A DNA stretch of 12,484 bases from Methanosarcinales archaeon (GTDB lineage Archaea > Halobacteriota > Methanosarcinia > Methanotrichales > Methanotrichaceae), in contig JAAEEW010000149.1 of assembly GCA_013415595.1 (NCBI GenBank), positions 1-12,484 of the forward strand, read 5' to 3'. This document shows positions 1 to 7,705 of this stretch, piece after piece (the first letter of the stretch is position 1; every line of letters begins with the position of its first letter). Made by a program: the position numbers and the translations under genes. The notes below the pieces were generated by a model, which made no database searches, was not told the origin of the DNA, and saw only the letters and a list, made by a program, of their open reading frames with translations.

Positions 1-6
1 AGTAAC

Positions 7-17
7 AGGTGAGGAGG
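7..17 (+). promoter_or_regulatory. Strong ribosome binding site of the S-layer gene
   Basis: The sequence AGGTGAGGAGG lies just before the ATG at 23 and continues as AGATC. The stretch AGGAGGAGATC differs by one base from AGGAGGTGATC, the complement of the usual archaeal 16S rRNA 3' end. Such a near-complete match fits a highly translated envelope protein and fixes the start at 23. The promoter must lie to the left of the window. Confidence 0.75.
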
Positions 18-22
18 AGATC

Positions 23-3000
23 ATGTATCATCAGAGGGCATTTGGGCTCTGCTTGATTTTTATCGTCATGGCTTCACTGCTGGTCCTGGGAGGTGTATCG
101 GCCCAGGAGACGCTGGCCGACACTTCAGGGCAGGACATCAACCAGGATACTGGTGCAGAGAGTGCACCGGCAGCATCAAGCGGCGACGATTTCTTCAGCA
201 GACCGACTGAAAGCAAGATAACATTCAAGCGGTTGGGAAAGAGCACCACCCCGGAAGCTACCCAGCTTTCCACGGCGGATTCCACTAGCAACGCCTCTCC
301 CACCACCGCAGCCGAGACCCCAGTTACCGATGCCGCTTCATCGGCACAGACCGAGTTAGCGGCGGATAACGGATCTGCCGCCCAGGCAGCGGCAGTCGCG
401 GCTGCCGTACCCATGGCTCTGGACGCAAACGCCACCGTCCCGCAGACCGAGGAGGTCGTCACCCCCGAGAACCTGACGGTGGGGGAGAATCCGACGGCAG
501 CCGCGTCTGCAGGCAATGTCACTGCTGAAGGGAGCCTGAACGCCTCTGATAACATCACCATCCCGGAGAACGTCACCCCCGAAGGCCTGCCTGTGGCAGC
601 CGCAGCGGTGGCGGCAGTGGAGGAAGAGGAAGAGACTCCGGACTCTGAGAAGGATAGCGAGGATCTGTCCTGGGAGGACTACCCCACCGACCGCATCTGG
701 AGAGAGGGGATGCCTCTGGAGTACACCTGGACGCCTCTGTCGTTCTCCGGATTCTTTTACGACCTGGACGACCAGGTGGGCACGGAGACGCTCACCATCA
801 CCCTGGACAACCAGGGAGACAGGACCGTGGACTCCGGCGGGCTGGTCTACTTCAGCGATGTGCAGGAGATCAACTTCGAGTACAACGACTGGGGCAAGTT
901 CCAGGTAATCGGATTCATGGCGGACAAGTACTTCGCCGGATACGTCACCAGCGATGTCGTTGACCGAGACTTGAGCCTGATCAACGAAAACGAGCTGAGA
1001 AGGGTTCTGGTGGACAGCGATGACGACCAGACCATAACCACCGGCTCGGTGCTCACCCTGGAGGAGGGCTACGAGCTGCGCATCAAGGAGATCGACATCA
1101 ACGGCAACAAGGTGTGGCTGGGGCTGGCCAAAGACGGGGAAGAGATCGACAGCAAGGTGGTCTCTCCCGATGGGGCGTCGACCTCCACCTACAAGTACGA
1201 AGTTGATATCGGCGGCCGGGACACGCCGCTGGTCATGGCCCACATCGAGAACGTCTTCCAGGGCGCTGAGTCCAGCCTGGTGACGGTCAACGGTCTGTTC
1301 CAGATCTCCGACACCTATGCCTCGGTGGAGGACGGAGATAAGTACGGGGAGATGGAGGTCGTTGCCGTATCCGATCAGGGAATCGAGATGCAAAACGAGG
1401 ACTCATTCACCCTCCGGAAGGACAAGACCGTCAACATCATGGGCGATGTGGGATTCGAGGTTGCCGATTCCGATACGGTGAGGTTTGCACCCATCGTGGA
1501 TCGGAAGGGCACCTACGAGATCCGGGGAACCATCGTCGACCCGTCCAAGGTGGACGAGTTCGTGTGGAATGCCTACAACTTCGAGGGATTCTACTACGAT
1601 ATCGATGACGACGTGGGAACCGAGTTCCTGAAGGTCACCCTCACCGGGGAGAAGATCGAGGACGGAAACCTGCTCTACGAGACCTCACCTCAGCCTGTTG
1701 AGTTCAAGTTCGAGAACTGGGGCAAGTACGACGTCATCGGATTCATGGCGGACAAGTACTTCGCCGGATACAACAACGGAACCGAGCTCACCGACGAGTA
1801 CAGCATAATCAACGAGGGAGAGCTTCGCAGGGTTCTGATGGACAGCGACGACGACGTGACCCTCTCCTCCGGATCGGCCATGCCCCTGAAGGAAGGGTAC
1901 GAGCTGCAGATCAAAGAGGTGGACCTGGACGGAAACAAGGTCTGGCTGGCCCTGACCAAGGACGGCGACGAGGTGGGCAATAAAGTGGTCACCCCCGATT
2001 CGGCCAACGTGAAGAGCTCCACCTTCGTCTATGAGGTGTCCATCGGCAGCGAGGACGTCCCCATAATGGCAGCCCACGTGGCCAGCGTCTTCCGGGGATC
2101 CGAGCAGGATCTGGCCACCATCGACGGCGTATTCCAGGTATCGGATAGCGCCGAGTCGGTGGAGGAAGGCGAGACGCACGGCAAGATGGAGGTCGACTCC
2201 CTCTCCGACCAGGGCATCACCATGAGGAACGACGGCTCCATAAGCCTGGGTAAGGGCAAAGAGCTCGAGATCATGGGCAACCTGAAGTTCGTGGTTGCGG
2301 ACAACGATGAGCGGAACTTCGCGCCCTTTGCCACCAAGGTGGGAGAGGTGGAGCCGCTCAGGATCAACGTGCCAGAGACCGTGGTCAACAGGACAGCCCA
2401 GATTGAGGTAATCTCCGGCACCCAGGGCGTGAGCGGGGTCAAGGTGCAGGTGGACGGCAAGGATATCGGCACCACCGGCACGGAGGGCACCATCAGCTAC
2501 ACGCCGAGAGACGCCGGGACCTTCCAGGTCAAGGCTCAGCTCACCGGATACCAGGACGCCAGCGGCAGCATCGTGGTCAGATCGGCGGCCGAGACCAGAC
2601 TTCTGACCCTGGACCTGCCTTCCGAGGTCAAGAAGGGCCAGACGTTCGTGATGACCGTGAAGGGCGGCCTGAACGCCACCCCCATGGAGGACGTCAACCT
2701 GACCTTCGACGGCAGGAGCATCGGAGTCACCGATTCCAAGGGCACCCTGTCTCACTCCTCCGACGCTGTGGGACAGCACAGCGTCAAGGCCTCCAGGGAA
2801 GGTTACGATGACGTCACCAGGACCATCACCGTGACCACAGCGGTAATGGTGGAGAACGTCAGCGTCAGCGAGAAGCCCACCGCAGGCAAGAACGTCAAGG
2901 TCACAGCCAGCGTCCGGAACACCGGGACCACTGAGGACAGCAAGGAGCTGCAGTTCATGGTCAACGGCGAGAAGGTGGACGCCAAGAACGTGACCCTGGC

Positions 3001-3235
3001 AGCCGGCGAGTCCAAGGAAGTGGTCTTCGAGTACCGGCCCAAGGATCCGGGAGCCTACAGCTTCGAGGTCGACGGCAGACAGAACCGGGTAGCGGTGGAG
3101 GAAGCCAAGAGCAACGCCATGTGGATCGCAGTCCTGCTGCTGATCCTGCTGATCGCCGGCGCCGGGGCTTACCTCTACAAGACCGGACAGCTGGAGACTC
3201 TGAAGCAGAGCCTGCAGAAGAGGGGAGGAATTTAG
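23..3235 (+). CDS. S-layer protein with two DUF1608-type repeats and C-terminal membrane anchor
   Basis: Exported cell-envelope protein of 1070 residues. Residues 1-27 are a signal peptide (hydrophobic core about 7-25, likely cut after V-S-A). Residues 28 to about 215 form a low-complexity Ala/Thr/Ser/Glu region with eight N-X-S/T sites, so probably a glycosylated stalk. Two homologous units follow, around 230-500 and 510-775; matching landmarks are GFFYDLDDQVGTE near 241 and GFYYDIDDDVGTE near 520, plus WGK..VIGFMADKYFAGY in both. This is the duplicated S-layer domain (DUF1608, PF07752) known from Methanosarcina surface proteins. Two Ig/PEGA-like segments (about 783-856 and 866-941) and a CARDB-like segment (about 943-1028) come next, then one membrane helix (about 1033-1053) and a short basic tail inside the cell. 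Whether it is the main lattice protein or a minor paralogue cannot be told from the window. Confidence 0.9.
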   Translation: MYHQRAFGLCLIFIVMASLLVLGGVSAQETLADTSGQDINQDTGAESAPAASSGDDFFSRPTESKITFKRLGKSTTPEATQLSTADSTSNASPTTAAETPVTDAASSAQTELAADNGSAAQAAAVAAAVPMALDANATVPQTEEVVTPENLTVGENPTAAASAGNVTAEGSLNASDNITIPENVTPEGLPVAAAAVAAVEEEEETPDSEKDSEDLSWEDYPTDRIWREGMPLEYTWTPLSFSGFFYDLDDQVGTETLTITLDNQGDRTVDSGGLVYFSDVQEINFEYNDWGKFQVIGFMADKYFAGYVTSDVVDRDLSLINENELRRVLVDSDDDQTITTGSVLTLEEGYELRIKEIDINGNKVWLGLAKDGEEIDSKVVSPDGASTSTYKYEVDIGGRDTPLVMAHIENVFQGAESSLVTVNGLFQISDTYASVEDGDKYGEMEVVAVSDQGIEMQNEDSFTLRKDKTVNIMGDVGFEVADSDTVRFAPIVDRKGTYEIRGTIVDPSKVDEFVWNAYNFEGFYYDIDDDVGTEFLKVTLTGEKIEDGNLLYETSPQPVEFKFENWGKYDVIGFMADKYFAGYNNGTELTDEYSIINEGELRRVLMDSDDDVTLSSGSAMPLKEGYELQIKEVDLDGNKVWLALTKDGDEVGNKVVTPDSANVKSSTFVYEVSIGSEDVPIMAAHVASVFRGSEQDLATIDGVFQVSDSAESVEEGETHGKMEVDSLSDQGITMRNDGSISLGKGKELEIMGNLKFVVADNDERNFAPFATKVGEVEPLRINVPETVVNRTAQIEVISGTQGVSGVKVQVDGKDIGTTGTEGTISYTPRDAGTFQVKAQLTGYQDASGSIVVRSAAETRLLTLDLPSEVKKGQTFVMTVKGGLNATPMEDVNLTFDGRSIGVTDSKGTLSHSSDAVGQHSVKASREGYDDVTRTITVTTAVMVENVSVSEKPTAGKNVKVTASVRNTGTTEDSKELQFMVNGEKVDAKNVTLAAGESKEVVFEYRPKDPGAYSFEVDGRQNRVAVEEAKSNAMWIAVLLLILLIAGAGAYLYKTGQLETLKQSLQKRGGI

Positions 3236-3259
3236 AGAGAAATTCTGAGAAGGCAGGAC

Positions 3260-3310
3260 GCTGGGGGGCGGGAAGGCTTCCCAGCGGGTATCTCTTTCTT
3301 TTTTATCTTT
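3260..3310 (+). terminator. Terminator after the S-layer gene
   Basis: GCTGGG (3260-3265) can pair with CCCAGC (3280-3285), with a competing inner GGGAAG/CTTCCC pairing. A T-rich run follows at 3291-3310, which on its own is the main signal for archaeal RNA polymerase. It starts 24 bases after the S-layer stop codon. Confidence 0.5.
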
Positions 3311-3350
3311 CCGGCGTTGTCTGGACTTTCAGGTCTATGATTCGAGGAGA

Positions 3351-3418
3351 TCCTGACTATCTGTTTAAGGACGTCCAGCCATACGTTTGATGAATATGAA
3401 TTCCAGACATCCGTTTGA
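3351..3418 (+). repeat. Three imperfect copies of an operator-like motif
   Basis: Copies lie at 3374-3390 (TCCAGCCATACGTTTGA) and 3402-3418 (TCCAGACATCCGTTTGA), identical at 15 of 17 positions. A third, weaker copy at 3351-3368 (TCCTGACTATCTGTTTAA) aligns with one inserted base. They sit 20-90 bp upstream of the TATA-like element of the winged-helix gene, where an archaeal activator or repressor could bind. Binding by any protein is inferred. Confidence 0.5.
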
Positions 3419-3437
3419 CATTTGAGAACGGGATATG

Positions 3438-3449
3438 CGAAAAATATAA
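3438..3449 (+). promoter_or_regulatory. TATA/BRE-like promoter of the winged-helix gene
   Basis: CGAAAAATATAA matches the archaeal purine-rich BRE followed by an A/T-rich TATA box, in a locally AT-rich stretch. Transcription would begin about 25 bases downstream, near 3472, giving a leader of roughly 15 bases before the ATG at 3488. No good Shine-Dalgarno sequence is seen there, which is common for short-leader archaeal mRNAs. Confidence 0.5.
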
Positions 3450-3487
3450 CCGGAGTCAACTGAGATAGCGTCAGGCAGGCGATTGCC

Positions 3488-3742
3488 ATGGATTACGTGG
3501 AATTCAAAATCCTAAAAGCCATTGCGGACCTCCAGGTGCCCTACCCCCAGGCCGACAGGATCAGAGAGCGGTCCGGAATCGACGCCGAGGACCTGGGCGT
3601 GAGACTGGAGCTTCTGGAGATGCAGGGATACGTAAGGACCAGGAGAGAATCCACCATCTCCGATAGATCCCTTCCTGGAGGCATTTACGCTGCCGGACTG
3701 ACCACTGCAGGCAAGAGGGCCATGGCCGGAGAAAGGTGGTAG
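3488..3742 (+). CDS. Small winged-helix-type protein, possible transcription regulator
   Basis: An 84-residue protein that I recognise only at fold level. Residues about 3-14 (YVEFKILKAIAD), 19-28 and 31-46 (DAEDLGVRLELLEMQG) fit the three helices of a winged helix-turn-helix. The segment GYVRTRRES followed by GGIYAAGLTTAGKRAM resembles the wing and closing strand/helix of small archaeal regulators. No ligand or metal motif, signal peptide or membrane segment is visible. The ATG at 3488 is the only sensible start and agrees with the TATA-like element at 3438-3449. The gene stands alone, with the S-layer gene terminator before it and a T-run after it. The repeated motif upstream (3351-3418) suggests it may regulate its own promoter, but that is inference. 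It could also be a conserved methanogen hypothetical with another role. Confidence 0.7.
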   Translation: MDYVEFKILKAIADLQVPYPQADRIRERSGIDAEDLGVRLELLEMQGYVRTRRESTISDRSLPGGIYAAGLTTAGKRAMAGERW

Positions 3743-3760
3743 AGGCAGGCAGAGCCAATC

Positions 3761-3784
3761 TTTTTTGTCCCCTCCAGACAGGGG
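3761..3784 (+). terminator. Possible terminator after the winged-helix gene
   Basis: A run of six T (3761-3766) is followed by a small hairpin, CCCCT (3769-3773) pairing with AGGGG (3780-3784). It begins 19 bases after the stop codon. The T-run is the part likely to matter in an archaeon. Confidence 0.35.
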
Positions 3785-3848
3785 AAATGGCGGCTCCCCG
3801 GGACCTGATGTGGAGTGCTTTTATCGGCATCAAATATGCCTGAAAATT

Positions 3849-3883
3849 CTGCCGCCTACCTCCTAATTTTCCTTATGCGGCAG
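3849..3883 (+). repeat. Inverted repeat upstream of the CoA-ligase promoter
   Basis: CTGCCGC (3849-3855) and GCGGCAG (3877-3883) form a perfect 7-bp inverted repeat with a 21-base AT-rich spacer. It ends 8 bases before the probable TATA element of the PaaK gene, so it could be a regulator site. A terminator role is unlikely because no T-run follows it. Confidence 0.35.
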
Positions 3884-3890
3884 GGAATAA

Positions 3891-3898
3891 TTGATATA
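3891..3898 (+). promoter_or_regulatory. Probable TATA box of the phenylacetate-CoA ligase gene
   Basis: TTGATATA lies in an AT-rich patch. Initiation about 25 bases downstream falls near 3922, which excludes an ATG at 3904 and agrees with translation from 3964. A short AAGGA at 3949-3953 gives a usable ribosome site about ten bases before that ATG. Confidence 0.4.
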
Positions 3899-3963
3899 CC
3901 CTGATGCTGTGTCTCATGTCAAGTCCTGACATATACCACAAAAATCACAAGGATAGTATTACC

Positions 3964-5262
3964 ATGGCATTTTGGCAACCCAAATTCGAGTTGATGAAGA
4001 GAGACGAGCTGGAGGAGCTCCAGCTGAGACGGCTGAAGGACACGGTGGAGAGGGCGTACAGGAACGTGCCCTTCTATAAGGAACAGATGGACGCCCGGGG
4101 CATCGGTCCCCAGGACATCAAGACCCTGGCGGACGTTTTGCGGCTGCCAACCACCAGGAAGGTGAACCTGCGGGAGAACTACCCCTTCGGGCTCTTTGCC
4201 GTCCCCCGGGATGACGTGGTAAGGGTGCACGCCTCCTCGGGGACCACCGGCAAGCCCACAGTCGTTGGCTACACCAGGCAGGACATCGAGACCTGGTCGG
4301 ACATGATGGCCCGGGACTTCGTGATGGTGGGAGTGACCAAGCAGGACGTTTTCCAGAACGCCGTGAATTACGGCTTCTTCACCGGGGGCCTGGGGGTCCA
4401 CTACGGCATCGAGCGCATGGGGGCCATGGCCGTGCCTTCGGCCACCGGAAACACCGAGAGGCAACTGGAGATAATGATGGACTTCGGGGTCACCGTGCTG
4501 CACTGCACGCCCTCCTACGCCCTTTACCTGGCGGAGACGGCCAAGGCCAAGCGGATCGTGGACAAGCTGAAGCTGCGCATCGGCTGTTTCGGGGCCGAGC
4601 CCTGGTCCGACGAGGCCCGCAAGGAGCTGGAAGAGGCCCTGAACATCAAGGCCTACGACTCCTACGGCCTCTCGGAGATGTTTGGGCCCGGGGTGGCCTT
4701 CGAGTGTCAGGAGCAAAACGGACTGCACATCTGGGAGGACCACTTCCTGGTGGAGATTCTGGACAAGGACGAGCAGCCCTGCGCCCCGGGAGAGCCGGGG
4801 GAGCTGGTGCTGACCTCCCTCACCAAGGAGGCCATGCCCCTGATCCGCTACCACACCGGCGACGTGACCTACTTCCTCGAGGACGAGTGCCCCTGCGGCC
4901 GGGTCAGCCGCAAGCTGCACCGGTTCCTGGGGCGGGCGGACGACATGCTGGTGGTCAGGGGGATCAACGTCTTCCCCAGCCAGATCGAGGACGTGCTCAT
5001 GAGCATCCCGGAGATCGGGGACTACTTCCAGGTGATAGTGGACCGCAAGCGCCACGGCCTGGACGAGATCAGCATCAAGGTGGAGCTGACGGACGAGGCC
5101 TTCACCGGAGAGCTGGGCGATCTGGGCAAGATCCAGAAGAAGGTGGAGGACCGGCTCAAGTCGGTGCTCAACGTCAGAAGCAAGATCGACCTGGTGGAGA
5201 AGGGAAGCATCCCCCGGACCGCAGGCAAGGCCCAGAAGATCGTGGACCTGAGAAAGCTGTAG
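3964..5262 (+). CDS. paaK: Phenylacetate-CoA ligase family enzyme (PaaK)
   Basis: Soluble AMP-forming aryl-acid:CoA ligase of 432 residues, the normal family length. It activates an arylacetate with ATP to an acyl-adenylate and transfers it to CoA. Visible motifs are the phosphate-binding loop SSGTTGKP (91-98), YGLSE (234-238), TGD (D300), GRADDMLVVRG (from about 323) and the C-terminal RTAGKAQ with K422 as the adenylation lysine. The pair C309-P-C311 belongs to a small Cys-containing element seen in many PaaK proteins. In methanogens such enzymes usually salvage phenylacetate or indoleacetate, or work with arylpyruvate oxidoreductases; the real substrate cannot be read from the sequence. A longer reading from 3904 adds 20 residues but starts upstream of the expected transcript start. 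The gene appears monocistronic, facing the marker operon. Confidence 0.93.
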   Translation: MAFWQPKFELMKRDELEELQLRRLKDTVERAYRNVPFYKEQMDARGIGPQDIKTLADVLRLPTTRKVNLRENYPFGLFAVPRDDVVRVHASSGTTGKPTVVGYTRQDIETWSDMMARDFVMVGVTKQDVFQNAVNYGFFTGGLGVHYGIERMGAMAVPSATGNTERQLEIMMDFGVTVLHCTPSYALYLAETAKAKRIVDKLKLRIGCFGAEPWSDEARKELEEALNIKAYDSYGLSEMFGPGVAFECQEQNGLHIWEDHFLVEILDKDEQPCAPGEPGELVLTSLTKEAMPLIRYHTGDVTYFLEDECPCGRVSRKLHRFLGRADDMLVVRGINVFPSQIEDVLMSIPEIGDYFQVIVDRKRHGLDEISIKVELTDEAFTGELGDLGKIQKKVEDRLKSVLNVRSKIDLVEKGSIPRTAGKAQKIVDLRKL

Positions 5263-5634
5263 AGTCCTGCAGAAAAGCTCAATCAGGGGAGCCTAATCAG
5301 AGGAGGTCCCTCGCCCCTGGGGGCAAGAGGAGATGGCGGCGCCCTCCTCCCGGAGCCAGGGGGCTTCCGGTCGTCGCTCGATCTTTCCCCAAAACATCTG
5401 CAATCCTATAGTCAACAGTCCCACAACTCGAGCAACAGGGTCAGTCCGGCCAGGCCGGGCCCGACTGCTCTGTCTCCTTCTCACCGGCGGCGGTAGGTCT
5501 CCTCCATCCACTCCCTGGCCGGGGGGTGCCAGTTACCCCGGCGATGAAAAAGATTTCTTGATTCTGAGTTTGGCCAGACGATCCTGGACGCCGGGAGGCT
5601 TGAAGCTCTGGAGACGGGATTTGGTACCCCTGGC
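5263..5634. other. Convergent intergenic region without a credible gene
   Basis: The 372 bp between the ends of the CoA ligase (+) and MtxX (-) hold only short GC-rich reading frames that I do not trust. Possible structures are an imperfect hairpin after the ligase (5309-5330, CCTC.CCCC with GGGG..GAGG), a 13-base palindrome CCGGCCAGGCCGG (5446-5458), and a hairpin CCGGGG/CCCCGG (5519-5541). Next to the last is an A-run at 5546-5550 that reads as a T-run for transcripts arriving from the right. These may end transcription from both sides. Confidence 0.5.
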
Positions 5635-6465
5635 TTATTCCTCCTCCCCCAGTGCCACCAGGGCGCTGGCCAGGGTTATCGGCCCCAGGAAGTCCTTCCT
5701 GGCCCGGCTGGAGTCCACGAAGACCTTCTCCATCAGCACCGGGGCACCCAGGGCCTGTGCCCCGCAAAGAAGCATCAGGGTGCGAAAGACCAGGTTTCCG
5801 GATATGCCGTCAGGGGCCACGATCAGGTCGTCCCCCCTGCAGTTCTCGATGAGAATGGTCCGGTGCACGGCCTGCAGTCCGGCCTCTCTGGCCTGGGAGG
5901 CGATGAGCTCCCCCTCGGCCAGGCTGCGGTCGATGCGGTAGCTGCGGCCCAGGTCCTCCATGCGGCCCCCGGAGAGCACGGCCAGAGTGGGGTCGACCCC
6001 CAGCCGCCTCAGGTAGGCCCCGCCCCTCAGGGCCAGGTCGAGCCGGTCGCCCACCGTGTCCCCCTCGTCGATTCCCACCGGCCCCAGGAAGAAGCTCCAG
6101 CCGTCCAGATCCAGGAGGACCATTCTCCTGACCCTGATCCCGAACCGCTCGGCAATGGTCTTCATAGCCCGGGAGGCAGAGACGTTCCCCCGCACCGCCC
6201 CGTCGATCTCCCCTCCGGCCAGGAGCTCCACCAGCTCTGCCGCCGGGTCTTCTGCCTCCACCACCTCCAGGCCCGGGACCTCCGAGGCCTCAGGAACCTG
6301 CCCCGGACCGGCCACCGCCACCAGCTCGGCGTACTCCGAGGCCGCCTGCAGACCGGCCACCAGGCCGGGGAGGGCGGAGGAATTGCTGGAGGAGAGGCCA
6401 ATGCCTATCCTGGCCCGCCTGGACCGGGCCCGCTCCCGGAGGGAGACGACATAGTCCGCGTTCAT
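5635..6465 (-). CDS. mtxX: Methanogenesis marker protein 4 (MtxX, phosphotransacetylase-like)
   Basis: A 276-residue soluble protein of the methanogen-specific MtxX/marker 4 family (TIGR03270), related in fold to phosphate acetyl/butyryltransferases. Recognisable blocks are EIDGAVRGNVSAS (86-98), LGPVGIDEGDT (127-137), SGGRMEDLGR (165-174) and APDGISGNLVFRTL (217-230), the last resembling the substrate/phosphate-binding end of the PTA family. The family occurs in methanogens and its reaction is not established; the name 'methyltransferase' in old annotations is not supported by any methyltransferase motif here. It starts with ATG one base after the stop of the marker 2 gene (TGA-G-ATG), so the two are surely cotranslated or coupled. 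The length is full and no lesion is seen. The stop at 5635 is followed by the convergent spacer. Confidence 0.92.
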   Translation of the reverse strand: MNADYVVSLRERARSRRARIGIGLSSSNSSALPGLVAGLQAASEYAELVAVAGPGQVPEASEVPGLEVVEAEDPAAELVELLAGGEIDGAVRGNVSASRAMKTIAERFGIRVRRMVLLDLDGWSFFLGPVGIDEGDTVGDRLDLALRGGAYLRRLGVDPTLAVLSGGRMEDLGRSYRIDRSLAEGELIASQAREAGLQAVHRTILIENCRGDDLIVAPDGISGNLVFRTLMLLCGAQALGAPVLMEKVFVDSSRARKDFLGPITLASALVALGEEE

Positions 6466-6466
6466 C

Positions 6467-7429
6467 TCAATCTATTCCCGTTATGCAGTCCCGGGCGAAG
6501 TCAAAGAGGGTAACACTCTGGCTTCCGGCCTGCATGATCAGCTTCCTCTCCTCCGTCACCCGGCCGATCTCCGCCGACTCCAGGCCCCGGCGGCGAAAGA
6601 CCTTCTGCACCTCTTCAGAGTTCTCAGGCCGGCAGGTGACCACGAAGCCCATCCCCGGATAGACTTTGAGCCAGGCGGACATGTCCACCCCGGCGGGCAG
6701 GAAGATCTTCTCCATGTCCACCACCGCTCCTGCGCCGCTGGTCTCCAGGAGCATGCCCAGGGTGCCCAGGAGGCCGGGGTTGCTGATGTCCTTGCCGGCG
6801 GTGACCAGACCCCGGTCGCCCAGCTCCGGCATGGCCCCCAGCTGGCGGAGCAGGACGTCGCTCTCCTTGAAGCTGGTGGTGTCGAAGTTGATGGCGAAGC
6901 GGGGGTGCAGGGAGCCGTCCAGGTCCGCCGCCGCCACCACCACGTCCCCGGGCCGGGCGGTGCTGCTGAGGATGACCGAGGACTTCCTGGCCTTGCCCAG
7001 GATGGCCACGTCCAGGGCGCTGTAAGGCGTGTCCGGATGGAGGTGGCCGCCGATGATGGGCACTCCGAACTTCTCAATTCCCTTTTGCAGGCCCTTCAGG
7101 ACGGCGTCGCCGATCTCCTCCGAGTCCACGGAGAGCACGTCCACCATGGCCAGGGAGGTCCCGCCCATGGCGGCGATGTCGTGGACGTTCACCAGCACGG
7201 CGCAGTAGCCGGCCCACTCGGCGTCCACCTCCATCAGCCTGGACCAGATGCCGTCGGCCGCCAGCAACAGCACCTCGTCCCCGTTGTCTATGACCGCAGC
7301 GTCCTCCCCGAAGGAGGCCATGATCTTGTCCGATTTGATGGGAAAGTAGCGCAGGACGTTGCCGATCTGCTTCTTGCGGGTTATTCCCACGAAGCCACGC
7401 AGCTCCGCCGCCAGAGAATCTAGATTCAT
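6467..7429 (-). CDS. Methanogenesis marker protein 2 (AIR synthase-like)
   Basis: A 320-residue soluble protein of the PurM/SelD/ThiL/HypE superfamily, matching the methanogen-specific marker 2 family (TIGR03267). Members of this superfamily use ATP to activate an oxygen or carboxylate by phosphorylation. Visible signatures are FGEDAAVI (about 40-47), ADGIW (58-62), NVHDIAAMGG (81-90) and GGHLHPDTPYSALDVAILG (127-145), which build the ATP/Mg2+ site. The N-terminal Cys/Sec of true selenophosphate synthetase is absent, so it is not SelD. Its reaction is unknown; the family's restriction to methane-metabolising archaea points to a coenzyme or to methyl-CoM reductase maturation. The ATG at 7429 is preceded directly by TTG, which could serve as an alternative start one codon earlier (7432); an AGGGG stretch abuts it. 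It is the first gene of the operon with mtxX. Confidence 0.93.
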   Translation of the reverse strand: MNLDSLAAELRGFVGITRKKQIGNVLRYFPIKSDKIMASFGEDAAVIDNGDEVLLLAADGIWSRLMEVDAEWAGYCAVLVNVHDIAAMGGTSLAMVDVLSVDSEEIGDAVLKGLQKGIEKFGVPIIGGHLHPDTPYSALDVAILGKARKSSVILSSTARPGDVVVAAADLDGSLHPRFAINFDTTSFKESDVLLRQLGAMPELGDRGLVTAGKDISNPGLLGTLGMLLETSGAGAVVDMEKIFLPAGVDMSAWLKVYPGMGFVVTCRPENSEEVQKVFRRRGLESAEIGRVTEERKLIMQAGSQSVTLFDFARDCITGID

Positions 7430-7480
7430 CAACCCCTGCTCTTGCCTCTACGCTCAAAAATAGATGACGGTGAAATGGCA

Positions 7481-7630
7481 GAACAGGGAGTAGGTGGAGG
7501 GGAGAGGGATAGAGAGGTGCAGGGATGAAGAGAACTGAGAGGGGTTGGGAGGAGGAGGGCAAGGAGGGGGAGGGATGAGGGGGAGATAGAGTGAGGGATG
7601 AGGAGGGCAAAGAGGGGTGGGGATGGATAG
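7481..7630. repeat. Polypurine/polypyrimidine tract with G-quadruplex-type motif
   Basis: Of these 150 plus-strand bases only 20 are pyrimidines. The tract lies 50-200 bp upstream of the marker 2 start, so the mRNA leader from that side would be C/U-rich. Between 7547 and 7583 there are five runs of three or more G separated by 1-7 bases, meeting the usual rule for intramolecular quadruplexes. Open frames across it encode only Pro/Ser/Leu-rich low-complexity peptide and are not called as genes. Confidence 0.8.
7552..7625 (+). repeat. Direct repeat inside the polypurine tract, 48-bp period
   Basis: Two 26-base copies at 7552-7577 and 7600-7625 share 23 positions; both begin GAGGAGGGCAA and end GGGATG. 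Related GATAGAG..AGGGATGA segments near 7509-7528 and 7584-7602 suggest that a larger unit was duplicated. Confidence 0.65.
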
Positions 7631-7705
7631 TGCGTGAGACGGATTTTCCGCCAGCCCCAAAAACAAGGAGCTCGCTGCTGTTTTCGAGTGGAAAAAATGC
7701 TGTCC

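Noticed and set aside
3904..3963. A 20-residue N-terminal extension of the CoA ligase.
   Set aside because: It would start only six bases after the likely TATA box, and PaaK proteins normally begin at the FWQPKFE region.
5446..5458. The palindrome CCGGCCAGGCCGG as a regulatory site.
   Set aside because: It lies between convergent gene ends, far from any start, and GC-rich palindromes of this length are likely by chance here.
5481..5560. A minus-strand tail reading NWHPPAREWMEETYRRR followed by a stop, which looks coding-like.
   Set aside because: It has no start codon or ribosome site of its own, its frame runs out of phase into mtxX, and it matches no family I know. It could be a fossil fragment but is not supportable.
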